Source of the DNA: JBCCGG01 sp039029395
GTDB lineage: Bacteria; Pseudomonadota; Alphaproteobacteria; Kiloniellales; JAKSDN01
NCBI GenBank assembly: GCA_039029395.1
Contig: JBCCGG010000006.1
Coordinates: 117,320-181,319, forward strand
DNA length: 64,000 bases
Direction of reading: 5' to 3'
The notes below the pieces were generated by a model. The model searched no databases, was not told where the DNA came from, and saw only the letters and a program-made list of their open reading frames with translations. Both the position numbers and the translations under genes were made by a program. Positions 1 to 8,923 of the stretch are shown one piece after another (position 1 is the stretch's first letter; each line of letters starts with the position of its first letter).

Positions 1-829
1 CGCCCGTCATGTTCCAGATGACAGAATCAAGCGCTGTGGCGAAGATCCATAGCGGCTCGTTACCTTCTTCGATGATAACGGTGGCGACGGAAGTTTCTCG
101 GCCCTGGCCGCTAACTGCGACGGTCGAAACGGCATCGCCCTCGTATCCGGTGAGCACCACCACTTTTGCAGCTTCGCTAGGCTGGGGAACAACGCAGGCT
201 TCCGTTCTCTTTGAGTGTGATTTGCTACGCATAAGGCTTGGATCTCCATCGACGAGCTTTGTGAGCTCTTCAATGGCGGCTGAAACCTCGGCTACGTCGA
301 CCGTCTTATCGCCATTCATATCAAACACCATGAGGTCCCAATCATGTCTCGATCGACCGGTGTTTTGCTCCAGTATTCCATCGATGTGACGCACCGCTTC
401 GGCATAGGTGACGATGCCGTTCTGGTCTTTGTCCGCCTCCAAACGAAATAGCGTGGTCTCGGCTCGACGATTCGTGTCTCCGACCAAGAAAATGGTTTCC
501 AGCTCTTCCTTCGTGACTTGACCATCGCCATCGAGATCGTGAGCGAAGAAGCGTCGCAAGTGCTGGGCTCGCTGTTGAGCGAAACGTACCTTGTTAGCGC
601 TTTCGACTCGCTCGGGCGTTGCCACACCCTCTGGACTGAGTGCGAATAGGCGGCGCACAGCTTGGGTTTGAAAGCCGGAGGGATCCTGATGGAGCGAGCG
701 CAAGATCGCGGTTGGCAGTTGATTGGCTGTTTCTTCGGGTGTCCATGTCTGCGGCAAGGTAGGCGCTGCCGTGATGCAGAGACCTATGAAGCTCACCAAA
801 CCACAAAACTTGGTCGCTCGGTGATGCAA
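1..829 (-). CDS. Secreted EF-hand calcium-binding protein, C-terminus cut by window
   Basis: The frame is open from a TTG at 829 to the window edge (276 codons, no stop), so the C-terminus is missing. The start is chosen because GGAGG lies about 7 bases upstream and an in-frame TAG lies just before it; no ATG start fits. The first ~25 residues form a hydrophobic signal peptide ending near TAAPT. Calcium-binding loops are visible as DLDGDGQVTKEE, DKDQNGIVTYAE and DMNGDKTVDVAE, the classic D-x-D-G-x-(I/V)-x-x-x-E pattern. The C-terminal ~70 residues (VVVLTGYEGD... ALDSVIWNMTG) are a separate beta-rich-looking domain that I do not recognise. Inferred role: exported or periplasmic calcium-binding protein. 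Confidence 0.8.
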   Translation of the reverse strand, partial: MHHRATKFCGLVSFIGLCITAAPTLPQTWTPEETANQLPTAILRSLHQDPSGFQTQAVRRLFALSPEGVATPERVESANKVRFAQQRAQHLRRFFAHDLDGDGQVTKEELETIFLVGDTNRRAETTLFRLEADKDQNGIVTYAEAVRHIDGILEQNTGRSRHDWDLMVFDMNGDKTVDVAEVSAAIEELTKLVDGDPSLMRSKSHSKRTEACVVPQPSEAAKVVVLTGYEGDAVSTVAVSGQGRETSVATVIIEEGNEPLWIFATALDSVIWNMTG

Positions 830-1018
830 GTTCTACCTCCTCCACTCCGTCAGCTGTTTCAAATGTAAGATGGCATGATTCATGATATAATTCTCACCTT
901 CATAACAGCATGTAGTTGAAGTAACATAAATGGCCTTAAGGGCGGCAATTCGACCTGATTAGGGCAAAGCGCCAACCCCCTCGACGCAGATTAGGAGCTT
1001 GGCCAAGCCGGTCCTCGC

Positions 1019-2233
1019 CTAGCTATGCACAGCCCGGTAAAACAGACTGGGCGCCTTCGAAACTGCCGCAGCAAGCGCCTCTTCGTTGGCGCCCTGGTCG
1101 CCGAAGCGCGTCGGGTCGTAGCGCTCGGTCGGGAAGCGCGGCTCTTGCTCGGCCAGGAGGTCGGCGATGATGTGGCCGGCGGCGGGGGCCAGGGTCACGC
1201 CGTGGGAGTTCATCCCGCTGCAAATGTAGAGTCCCTCGATCCCCGGCACGGGGCCGATAAGGGGATTGCCGTCGGGGGTGAAGCTCTCCGGGCCGTTGAT
1301 GAAATTGCTGATCGGGGCGGTCTCGAGCACCGGAAAGAGTCGCGTTGCCGCCTCCACGTAGGGCGCCACCTTGTCCCAGTCTTCCGGCAGCAGGGAAAAC
1401 GCAAAGGGCTCTGGCAGGCTGGCCGGATCGAGCGGCGTGGCGTCCTCGTCAAACAGCCCGAACAGCATCCCGCCCACTTCCTCGCGGCCGTAGAGCAGAG
1501 CCTCCGGACAGACGAAGGACGGGGTATCGCGGTCGAGGCGCGGCTCGGTTCGGGCGATCAGGTAGAAGTGCTCGCAGCCCCATTGGGCCGCGGAGTAGCC
1601 GAGCGGCGCCGTCAGCCCTCGGGACCACAGCCCAGCCGTGACGACGACCCGGTCGAAGGCGTGGAGCTCCCCATCACAGATGAGCCCCTTGACCGCGCCG
1701 TTCTTGGTGTCCAGGCGCTCGACCAGCGCTTGCTCGAGAACCTCGGCACCCTGCGCCTTGGCGGCCCGGGCTAAGCAGGCCGTGAAGTCGGCCGGATTGA
1801 CCCGGCCTGACAGGGGGTTGAACCAGGCGCCGGCGGTCGCGCTTTCGGCCAGGAGAGGGTAGCGGGCGGCGGCCTGCTTGGCGCTCAGCCAGCGGCAGTC
1901 GACCCCGCGGTCACGGGCCGCCTGGTGAAAGCCTTCGAAGGCGCTCAGGCCTGCCTCGCTCAGCCCCAGGAAGAGGCGGCCTATGTGGTGCCAGCCGGTC
2001 GAGTGCGCGCCGTCGCGCTCCAGGCGATCGATCAGCTCGAAGGCACAGAGGACCTGCTGATCCTCGTCACCGTGGGGCTTCCAGGTGATGTTTCCGGCCG
2101 AGTGCCAGGTGGTGCCGCTGGCCAGGCGGTCGCGCTCGAACAGGGTGACCTGCCCCAGGCCGCGCTCGGCGATGTGGTAAGCGAGTGAGCAGCCGACCAC
2201 GCCGCCGCCGACGATCGCGATCTTCAAGCTCAT
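1019..2233 (-). CDS. FAD-dependent oxidoreductase, DAO/sarcosine-dehydrogenase-like
   Basis: 404 residues. The N-terminus carries the Rossmann dinucleotide motif GGGVVG (residues 9-14) and SGTTWHSAG, whose histidine (~44) matches the residue that carries covalent FAD in dimethylglycine and sarcosine dehydrogenases. The C-terminus has GLYICSGMNSHGVTLAPAAG, typical of the D-amino acid oxidase fold. It likely oxidises an N-methylated or secondary amine substrate in the cytoplasm. It lacks the folate-binding GcvT-like domain of full-length dimethylglycine dehydrogenases, so the electron acceptor and product handling are unknown. The gene stands alone, divergent from the small secreted protein at 2305. 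Confidence 0.85.
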   Translation of the reverse strand: MSLKIAIVGGGVVGCSLAYHIAERGLGQVTLFERDRLASGTTWHSAGNITWKPHGDEDQQVLCAFELIDRLERDGAHSTGWHHIGRLFLGLSEAGLSAFEGFHQAARDRGVDCRWLSAKQAAARYPLLAESATAGAWFNPLSGRVNPADFTACLARAAKAQGAEVLEQALVERLDTKNGAVKGLICDGELHAFDRVVVTAGLWSRGLTAPLGYSAAQWGCEHFYLIARTEPRLDRDTPSFVCPEALLYGREEVGGMLFGLFDEDATPLDPASLPEPFAFSLLPEDWDKVAPYVEAATRLFPVLETAPISNFINGPESFTPDGNPLIGPVPGIEGLYICSGMNSHGVTLAPAAGHIIADLLAEQEPRFPTERYDPTRFGDQGANEEALAAAVSKAPSLFYRAVHS

Positions 2234-2304
2234 GTCGTTGCCTCCACAGCGCGGATCGATTGCCCTAGACTGTGCCCTGGACTGAGGACGGAGGAAAGCA
2301 ACAG

Positions 2305-2751
2305 ATGCGGGTCGTTGGCTTACTCGTTGTTGCCGCCATTACCGTGGTGCTGGCCGCTGGGCAGCCCAGGGCGCAAGCGCCCGACATTAAGGGCACCTGG
2401 TCGGGCCAGGCGGATATCCTGCTTCAGCTGGACGGCAAGATCGTCAAGGTGCCTCGGCTGCTTCAGGTCGTGATCGAAGAGGTCGACGGTAATCTCTTCA
2501 CCGGGCGCCGGACGTGGCAGGCCTTGACCGACGACCCGGGCAACGTCGCCGGGGTCGACACGCTGGCCGCCACCGAGCCCTTCATAGGTGCGATCGACAC
2601 GGATGGGGTGACGCTCCGCTTCGTAGAAACCGACGACCCCGGCGTCATGTTTGGCGAGCTGCTCGGCCCCGATCGCCTGGAGATCACCTACATGGAAGCC
2701 TGGCCCCACGCGGTGATCTACACGGTGGTGATGACGCGGGACGGTGGGTGA
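2305..2751 (+). CDS. Small secreted protein of unknown function
   Basis: 148 residues from the ATG at 2305, preferred over an upstream in-frame ATG because GGAGG lies about 10 bases before it and a clean signal peptide follows (MRVVGLLVVAAITVVLAAG, cleavage near AQA). The mature part starts PDIKGTWSGQA and contains a GTW-type opening often seen in small beta-barrel proteins, but I recognise no family. It has no cysteines after the signal peptide. Probably periplasmic. Confidence 0.7.
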   Translation: MRVVGLLVVAAITVVLAAGQPRAQAPDIKGTWSGQADILLQLDGKIVKVPRLLQVVIEEVDGNLFTGRRTWQALTDDPGNVAGVDTLAATEPFIGAIDTDGVTLRFVETDDPGVMFGELLGPDRLEITYMEAWPHAVIYTVVMTRDGG

Positions 2752-2797
2752 GGGGGCTCTGGTCCCAGTTTCCTAAACGCGCCAGCACTAAAGCACC

Positions 2798-3091
2798 TCA
2801 GCTCAACCCCTCGACCAACACCAAATTCGCCCGCGCGCTGCGGTGGCGGTGCGCGGCCAGCGCCTGATAGGCGGGGTCTTCGTACCAGCGCCGGGCGTGG
2901 TCCTGGCTCGGGAACTTCATGATCACCGTGCGCGGATAGGACCAGGTGCCCTCCAGCACCTCGGTCCGACCGCTCGAAGTCGCCAGCAGTTCGCCCTCGT
3001 GGCGCTGAAAGATCGGCATGAAGCCCGCAAGGTAGACCTGGTAGGCCTCGGGGTCGGTGATCTCGATCTGGGCGATCATGTAGGCGCTCAT
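2798..3091 (-). CDS. DUF1330 family protein
   Basis: 97 residues from the ATG at 3091 (GGAG about 8 bases upstream). The sequence MSAYMIAQIEITDPEAY and the later RTVIMKFPSQDHARRWYEDPAYQ are characteristic of DUF1330, a small ferredoxin-like dimeric alpha/beta-barrel fold of unknown reaction. A longer open frame runs upstream to 3517 but is antisense to the LysR gene and is not coding. It is divergent from the LysR regulator at 3191, which suggests control by it. Confidence 0.85.
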   Translation of the reverse strand: MSAYMIAQIEITDPEAYQVYLAGFMPIFQRHEGELLATSSGRTEVLEGTWSYPRTVIMKFPSQDHARRWYEDPAYQALAAHRHRSARANLVLVEGLS

Positions 3092-3137
3092 GGGGGGCTC
3101 CGTCCTTAGGTGTGACAAGCAGTCTATCAGCTGCGAT

Positions 3138-3181
3138 TCATGCATAAGTAGTCGAGATTTTGCGTTGAAATCATGCAATAA
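3138..3181. promoter_or_regulatory. Candidate operator: TCATGCA direct repeats between DUF1330 and LysR genes
   Basis: TCATGCATAA at 3138-3147 recurs as TCATGCAATA at 3171-3180. The pair sits in the short AT-richer divergent spacer between the DUF1330 gene and the LysR gene, where LysR-family regulators normally bind. Assignment is inference from position and repetition. Confidence 0.35.
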
Positions 3182-3190
3182 TACTTGGCT

Positions 3191-4075
3191 ATGAAATGGG
3201 ACGATCTGCGCGTCTTTCTGGCGCTCGCCCGGGCCGGCTCCTTCGCCGGGGCTGGGCGGGCGCTGAGCGTTAACCAATCGACGGTCTCGCGCCGCCTGGC
3301 CTCGCTGGAGGCCGATCTGGGCGCCCGGTTGCTTGAGCGCGGCGGCGAGGGGCTGTTCCTGACCGCGACGGGCGAGGAGCTGCTGGCGCTGGCCCAAGGG
3401 GTCGAGCAGGGGTTCGAGCGGATCGACCGGCGGCTGGTCGGCCGGGACGCGCGGCTGAGCGGCCGCTTGACCGTGACATGCGTCGATATGATGGTGGATC
3501 GCTACCTGGCGCCCCATCTAACGCGTTTTGCGACGGACAATCCAGAGATCGAGTTGAACCTTGCGACCGCCTTCCAACCGCTCGACCTGGCTCGGCGCGA
3601 GGCCGACGTGGCGATCCGGGTCAGCGCCGATCCCCCGGAGACCTTGGTCGGGCGGCGGCTCATGGACTTCGCCCTCGGCGTCTACGGCGCGCCAGAATTT
3701 ATCGAGGCCCTGGGCGAGGCACCGGACCCGGAGAACGTGCCTTGGATCGGCTGGAACAGCGAAAGCACCCACCAGCGCATGATCGCCGATCATTTTCCGA
3801 CGGCCGGGGCGCGGCATCGGGTTGACAGTCTGCTGGCCGCCAGCGCCTTGGCACGCGCTGGGCTCGGCGCCACGGTCCTGCCCTGCTATTGGGCCGATCG
3901 GGACCCCGGGCTAAGGCGGCTCTACCCGCAGCCGATTGCGAACCACCGGCGCGGCCTTTGGGTGCTGGCCCATCCCGACGTGCGCAAGGCGGCTCGCGTG
4001 CGCGCCTTCACCCGTTTCGTTAGCGAGGTGTTGTTGGCCGAGAGGGATCTCTTCGAGGGCCGCGTGTCGGTCTAG
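3191..4075 (+). CDS. LysR-family transcriptional regulator
   Basis: 294 residues from the ATG at 3191; a TTG two codons upstream (3185) is an alternative start. Residues 1-60 form the winged HTH (WDDLRVFLALARAGSFAGAGRALSVNQSTVSRRLASLE region), followed by a periplasmic-binding-protein-like effector domain. It likely regulates the divergent DUF1330 gene and perhaps itself. Its stop codon overlaps the stop of the convergent PadR-like gene by sharing CTAG at 4072-4075. Confidence 0.9.
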   Translation: MKWDDLRVFLALARAGSFAGAGRALSVNQSTVSRRLASLEADLGARLLERGGEGLFLTATGEELLALAQGVEQGFERIDRRLVGRDARLSGRLTVTCVDMMVDRYLAPHLTRFATDNPEIELNLATAFQPLDLARREADVAIRVSADPPETLVGRRLMDFALGVYGAPEFIEALGEAPDPENVPWIGWNSESTHQRMIADHFPTAGARHRVDSLLAASALARAGLGATVLPCYWADRDPGLRRLYPQPIANHRRGLWVLAHPDVRKAARVRAFTRFVSEVLLAERDLFEGRVSV

Positions 4076-4614
4076 GCCCGACTTATCAAGTCGCGGAACC
4101 AATCGAGGCGCTGGGTCAGGGCGGCGATGTCATGGTCGAGCCAGGCCGTCAGGTGGCCGGGTTCCTCGGCGTGGCGGGCGCGCAGCTCAGTCAGGCGCGT
4201 CAGCTCCCGCTCGGACATCTCGATCAGCATCTCCACCTGCAGCTGGCGCTCAGCTGGCGGCAGCAGGTGCAAAAACCTCATCTTGAGCGCCAGGATCAGC
4301 TTGTTGATGGCATTCACCGGGGCGCGCAGATTGGCCTCCAAAAGGCGCCTGAGCTCGGCCGAGCCTGCCTCGGTGATCTTGAGCTCGGACTCCTCGGATT
4401 CCTCGGCCGCCGGGTCGAGCGGCTCGATCAGGCCCTCGACCTTGAGGAGTTCCAGAGGTGGTGCCACCAGATCGAGCGAAGGGCCGACCAGGTGGCCGGT
4501 GAAGTGGCGCACTTCGCTGGCCAAGGCCGCGTAGCTGCGCGGCCGGTCGGCCAACAGGCCCAGCGCCAGAAGGCGAACCGCCTCGCTCGGGATCAGGGTG
4601 TTGTCTCGATACAT
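4072..4614 (-). CDS. PadR-like winged-helix regulator
   Basis: 180 residues. The N-terminal ~80 residues (LLALGLLADRPRSYAALASEVRHF) read as a PadR-type winged helix and the C-terminal ~90 residues as the long helical dimerisation domain (MRFLHLLPPAERQLQVEMLIEMSERELTRL, charged and leucine-rich). Likely a transcriptional repressor. Convergent with the LysR gene, sharing the stop overlap CTAG. No strong Shine-Dalgarno is visible before the ATG. The target is unknown; the CMD and VOC genes upstream on the same strand are candidates. Confidence 0.7.
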   Translation of the reverse strand: MYRDNTLIPSEAVRLLALGLLADRPRSYAALASEVRHFTGHLVGPSLDLVAPPLELLKVEGLIEPLDPAAEESEESELKITEAGSAELRRLLEANLRAPVNAINKLILALKMRFLHLLPPAERQLQVEMLIEMSERELTRLTELRARHAEEPGHLTAWLDHDIAALTQRLDWFRDLISRA

Positions 4615-4683
4615 CGCGCCCGCGACTCTAGAAGTCTGCCTCTAAAGGTAGGATTAAGCGGGAAGGCTGTCCAGGGGCGGCGG

Positions 4684-5271
4684 CTAGCGGGGAAATGCCC
4701 GCTCAAAGTCCTCTTGAGTCACATCCTCGGGCAGTTTGGCCGCGACCTGGGCGTCGAGGTCCAAGCCCCAGGTGTTGATCATGCAGCCAAGGATCACGTA
4801 CATGCCATGGATTGCCATGACGTCCATGATCTGAGGCACGCTGAAATGGGCGCGTAGCCTGGCCTGGCTCTCGGCCGAGAGGGCCCGTTGGGCGTTCAAC
4901 TCGTCGACCGCCACCAGTAGCGCCGCCTCATCGTCAGCCCACCCCGCTGCCGTCGGCCCTTCTTTGACCCGCTCGATCTCCTCGCGACCAAGCCCGCAGA
5001 CCAGGCCTCGTTCCACGTGGGAGGCCCACTCGTACCAGGCCTTGAGGTGGATCGCCGTGCGTAGGATCACCAGCTCGCCCCGGCGCCGGCCCAGCTGGCC
5101 GCCCTGGACCGAATAGTTGCGGAAGCTCCACCAGGCCTTCAGCAGCGCCGGATGGTGGGCCATCAAGCTGTGAACATTCAGCGGCTGGCCCTTCATGTCG
5201 GCGAGCACGTGGGAAAGGGACTCGTCCCAATCCGAGGGGGAGAGGGGCGCGACCTTCGGATCGTCGATCAT
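4684..5271 (-). CDS. Carboxymuconolactone decarboxylase-family protein (no CxxC)
   Basis: 195 residues with the AhpD/CMD fold signature around GELVILRTAIHLKAWYEWASHVERG. The active-site CxxC of AhpD peroxidases is absent; the corresponding stretch is YEWASH, as in gamma-carboxymuconolactone decarboxylase-like proteins. The reaction is unknown. Its ATG overlaps the stop of the VOC gene by 4 bases (ATGA at 5268-5271), so the two are translationally coupled. Confidence 0.85.
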   Translation of the reverse strand: MIDDPKVAPLSPSDWDESLSHVLADMKGQPLNVHSLMAHHPALLKAWWSFRNYSVQGGQLGRRRGELVILRTAIHLKAWYEWASHVERGLVCGLGREEIERVKEGPTAAGWADDEAALLVAVDELNAQRALSAESQARLRAHFSVPQIMDVMAIHGMYVILGCMINTWGLDLDAQVAAKLPEDVTQEDFERAFPR

Positions 5272-5693
5272 GGCGCCGCCACGCCCGGCGTCGCGGGCGG
5301 GCCCTTGAGCTCAATCGTGTTGCCCTCCGGGTCCTCTATGTAGAGCGAGGGGCCGTCTCCTTCGGCGCCATAGCGCTGCTTGAACGTCCCCGGGTCGAGG
5401 CCGTGAGACTTGAGGTGGGCAATCAACGCGTCCGGGTCGAATGGCTCCAGGCGCAGGCAGAAGTGATCCAGGTTGCGGCCCTCGGCGCCGGGCGCCGCGC
5501 CCCCTGGGCGGCCCGCCTCGCTGGCCACATCGACCAGGTCGATCAAGGCATTCCCGGCGCGCAGCTGATAGAGTCCGAAGGACTCCAGCTTGCGCTCGAG
5601 CGGGCAACCCAAGACTTCGCTGTAAAACCCGATCATGCGCTCCACGTCACGCACTCTAAGAACGATGTGGTCTATGTTGCGCACTGTAATCAC
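5268..5693 (-). CDS. VOC-family (glyoxalase/dioxygenase superfamily) protein
   Basis: 141 residues from a GTG at 5693, chosen because GGGAG lies 7 bases upstream and the family begins just there (VRNIDHIVLRVRDVERMIGFY). An in-frame start at 5738 would add 15 unconserved residues. Metal-ligand positions are suggested by DHIV, LDHFCLRL and the C-terminal EDPEGNTIELKG. VOC proteins are metal-dependent lyases, dioxygenases or resistance proteins; substrate unknown. First gene of a coupled pair with the CMD protein. Confidence 0.85.
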   Translation of the reverse strand: MITVRNIDHIVLRVRDVERMIGFYSEVLGCPLERKLESFGLYQLRAGNALIDLVDVASEAGRPGGAAPGAEGRNLDHFCLRLEPFDPDALIAHLKSHGLDPGTFKQRYGAEGDGPSLYIEDPEGNTIELKGPPATPGVAAP

Positions 5694-5786
5694 CTTTGGC
5701 TCCCGATTGCTAGTTTGCCCTACGTGTCTCGTGACCAAGCTGGGACGCAGGCGGCTTTAGGCAACCCATCAAGTCCTGTCTCCAGA

Positions 5787-8700
5787 TCAGCCGCATGTGA
5801 CACGGCCATCCGCCGCAACGTCGCAGAGGTCTGGCCACCCTCTTTGGCTCCAGTAGTCAACCAGTCCCATGTCGTCAACGATCGCGGTGAAAGCCTCCTT
5901 CTCCGAAAGCTCCGAAACGAGCGACCACGGCACCGTGAAGAAGAGAAGTCGCCGATTAGCGTCGACTCCATAGTATTGAAAGGCATCGAGTGTGACATCC
6001 GCACCCCCGACAGCATAGAGGAACTCGTACCCTATGATGTTAGAATCCTTGTACTGGCCAAACAGCTGAGGGGCAGGCTCGCGCGTTGCGGCATCCAGAA
6101 TCGCATGCGCTTTTTTGTACAGCGAAGTTGAGCAGTTTTCGCACGCCTCAATCAAGGTGCGCACCTTGTCGAGCGCGCCGGTTCGCGCCCGGTGGTCGAT
6201 GATGATCCTCAAGGCGCGATCGCGAAACTGCGGCGCGCGCAGAAAGATGTCCTCGATGGGCTCTATGTTCTCCTCGGTTTGCTCGGCTTCCCAGTTCAAG
6301 AAGGCGGCCCAGAGCTTATACAGCTCGTTGAGGGGGTCGATCTCTCTTGCCCGCTCGATGAAAATCCGGGCCTCCTCGCGCTTGCCCACCGTGCGGAGCA
6401 TTGCGGCATAGGTTAGCATGATGCGGTGCCCGTAGGGGTCGTTGCGCAGGGCTGCCTGTAGGGCATCTTCTGCCGCGATCCATTGGCGCTCACGCAGGTA
6501 GAGCGATCCCAATGCATGGCGCACAATCGGCAAATCCGGGTCAATCTGTTGCGCCCTCAAGGCGGCTTGTTTTGCCTTACGGTAGAAGACGGCGACGTTG
6601 ATGGGCCGGCCGTCCATTTTATCCAAGTAGGAGGGCGTTATGCTGTAAACTAGGGAGAGGCTGGCCCAGGCGGCGGCGAAATTCGGATTGATCGCAACCG
6701 CGCGCTCCAGCACGGTCATGGCATCCTGGAGGACCCGTCCACGCTGCTCCAGGAGCGCCAGGCCTCTGACGAAGAGCTCATAGGCGCGCGGGTTCTCCGT
6801 GCGCTCGGCCTTCAGCACATCCGCATCGACGACCAGCGGCGTGGCAAGCGCCGCACCGACCGCCTCGGCAATCATCTGCTGCGTGGCGAAGACGCTATCC
6901 ATGGTGTCTTCGAAGGTTTGCGACCAGATCAAGAGACCGTCGCTTGCGCGGACGAGGCTAACACTGATCTCGAGATCATCGCCGCTCCGCAGAACGCTTC
7001 CATGAAGTAAGTAGTCTACGTTGAGCGCCTGCCCGATGGCGCGATCGTCGTCTAGACGGCCCTTGAACTGATAGGCAGAAGACATGCTCGGGATCTTGAA
7101 CAGGCCGGTGCGCGCAAAGACGCTCGCGATGTCGATCGCAAGGCCGTCGGCGAAGCTGTCGTCGCCGTCGAGATTGAGATTGCGGAATGGAAGCACGGCG
7201 AGCGATGTGGCCGATTGATCGTCCAGAGCCGGCAGCGGACCCGCCTCGCTGGCGGCACCGGCGACGGGTGTGGCAGTCGAAGAGTCTCCACCCGTGCCCA
7301 AAAGGTTCCGGCCTACTAGGACAGCGATCAAGAGAAGGCCCGCTGCTACGGCGCAGAAAACCGCGGCGCGCGCGACCTTGCGTACCCGCCCGTCCACAGA
7401 AGCCCGGTCGGTGCTCTTCGCTTCCGACGGGGACGATTGCGAATCCTCTGTTTGAGAGGGCTTACTTGCGGTTGCTTGTGCCGGGATGTCGATTCTGTAC
7501 TCGGGGCCCGTCTTGGGCCAGTCAACTTGGTTGAGCTCCAGATAGTCCTTAAGATTGAATGCAGCGTAGAGAAAGGCACGGCGCTTGATGCTCTCGTCGA
7601 CCCTCTTGTGGGTGAAATTGAGCCCAACGGCCACGCGCGCGAGGACGTACTGGCTTTCCAGGAAGCTCAAACGGTGGGCTTCGTGGCGTTCAATCCACGA
7701 CATGACCTCGCGCCGAAAGACTTCGATGTACTCCATCATACCGACATCGTCCTGCCACAGCGCCGATGAGTGGTACCGCCGTTGGGACGGGCTTAGATGC
7801 TCGAGCATGGCGTCCCAGCGCTCGGCGCCGTCGGCCTCCCGCTGGTCGAGCAGATAGGCGATCTCGAAATAGGCATGGTCGAAGAACAGTTGATGATGGT
7901 CCCGATAAAAGGCGAGGTCGATCAAGAAGTAGTCCGCAATCTCGGCGCCTCGGGACTGGACCAATACGTTGTAGCCGTGAAGATCGCCGTGCAGGCGTCC
8001 CTCGGCGGCGCGCAGACGCAAACGAGACGGAAGCTCCACGGCGCCGCAGGCAAAGGCCAGGGGATTGGGGTACCAGTGCCCTTCGAACGAAAGGCTCGGG
8101 GTCATTGGTTCGATCTGGCAGCTTTCGGAGAGGAAGCTTTGCAATCTTCCAAGGCCCGGTTCGAGGCGGTGGCCGAGCCAAGTGGCCAATAATTCTTGTG
8201 GCATTTTCATGCCGGTGGCGACCTGATAGTCGGCGTTCCAATCCTCGAGCAGCTCCCGTGACAGGCGCTTGGTTACTTCCAAGCCATCTCGCCCACCGTA
8301 GTCAAACCAAGGAACGGAGTACTCCAGTCCGTAGGCAACGACGGTTGCCAGAATGGCTATTTGGCCCCCATGCTCCAGAGTATGGACGATCTTGGGCAGG
8401 TGCTTTGCGCCGTAGTCGGGCATCGCCTCGAGCGCATCGCGATGCCTTTGGGCCTCTGGGCTGTTCTCGCCCTGCTGCTCCCGCAAAGCATCGAGCTTAA
8501 GGATCGCTTGGCCGCTGAAGCCTTCGCATGTGATGTCTATGATGTAGACAAAAGCGCCGGACTTTCCGGCACCGAGCTGTTGGCGAAAATAAATCTTGCC
8601 TTCGACTCGCCATTCTTGCCTTAGGACGGGCAGAAGCCCGCTATAGGACTCCGGCCAGCCAAGACCAGGTACACCTGAGTCCGTCAGCTCAGGCATCGTC

Positions 8701-8825
8701 TTGGCAGGTCCGTCTTCGGATTGACTCCGCTCGGGCCCTCTAAGCAAATCGCGATCATGGCGCCATTCGGCAATCCTTGGTCCAATGACGCCATCGAGTG
8801 TCGCGCATCGCAAGACGCTCTGCAA
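5787..8825 (-). CDS. APH/kinase-like domain - TM - TolB-like - TPR fusion protein
   Basis: 1012 residues. Residues ~80-330 look like an aminoglycoside-phosphotransferase/kinase-like domain: a glycine-rich loop LGAGKSGAFV (84-93), a lysine in AILKLD (110), the catalytic loop HGDLHGYNVLV (279-289) and metal motif IDLA (302-305). A Ser/Gln-rich linker (450-475) precedes one membrane helix (~485-505). Residues ~540-660 match the TolB N-terminal-like domain seen in cyclase/TPR receptors (SLAVLPFRNL, DYLLHGSVLRSGDDLEI, IWSQTFED), then TPR-like helices to ~870. The kinase part should be cytoplasmic and the TolB/TPR part periplasmic, so it resembles a membrane sensor. The track start is a TTG with no clear Shine-Dalgarno; ATG at 8696 (residue 44) is a good alternative. 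Confidence 0.8.
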   Translation of the reverse strand: MQSVLRCATLDGVIGPRIAEWRHDRDLLRGPERSQSEDGPAKTMPELTDSGVPGLGWPESYSGLLPVLRQEWRVEGKIYFRQQLGAGKSGAFVYIIDITCEGFSGQAILKLDALREQQGENSPEAQRHRDALEAMPDYGAKHLPKIVHTLEHGGQIAILATVVAYGLEYSVPWFDYGGRDGLEVTKRLSRELLEDWNADYQVATGMKMPQELLATWLGHRLEPGLGRLQSFLSESCQIEPMTPSLSFEGHWYPNPLAFACGAVELPSRLRLRAAEGRLHGDLHGYNVLVQSRGAEIADYFLIDLAFYRDHHQLFFDHAYFEIAYLLDQREADGAERWDAMLEHLSPSQRRYHSSALWQDDVGMMEYIEVFRREVMSWIERHEAHRLSFLESQYVLARVAVGLNFTHKRVDESIKRRAFLYAAFNLKDYLELNQVDWPKTGPEYRIDIPAQATASKPSQTEDSQSSPSEAKSTDRASVDGRVRKVARAAVFCAVAAGLLLIAVLVGRNLLGTGGDSSTATPVAGAASEAGPLPALDDQSATSLAVLPFRNLNLDGDDSFADGLAIDIASVFARTGLFKIPSMSSAYQFKGRLDDDRAIGQALNVDYLLHGSVLRSGDDLEISVSLVRASDGLLIWSQTFEDTMDSVFATQQMIAEAVGAALATPLVVDADVLKAERTENPRAYELFVRGLALLEQRGRVLQDAMTVLERAVAINPNFAAAWASLSLVYSITPSYLDKMDGRPINVAVFYRKAKQAALRAQQIDPDLPIVRHALGSLYLRERQWIAAEDALQAALRNDPYGHRIMLTYAAMLRTVGKREEARIFIERAREIDPLNELYKLWAAFLNWEAEQTEENIEPIEDIFLRAPQFRDRALRIIIDHRARTGALDKVRTLIEACENCSTSLYKKAHAILDAATREPAPQLFGQYKDSNIIGYEFLYAVGGADVTLDAFQYYGVDANRRLLFFTVPWSLVSELSEKEAFTAIVDDMGLVDYWSQRGWPDLCDVAADGRVTCG

Positions 8826-8923
8826 TTCGTCTAGAATTGGAAGCGCTAGGAGTTTGACTCTCTATATGGGATCGGGGTCTTGTGATCACAGGCTTGCACG
8901 ACTCTAAAACCGGGGCGGATCGT

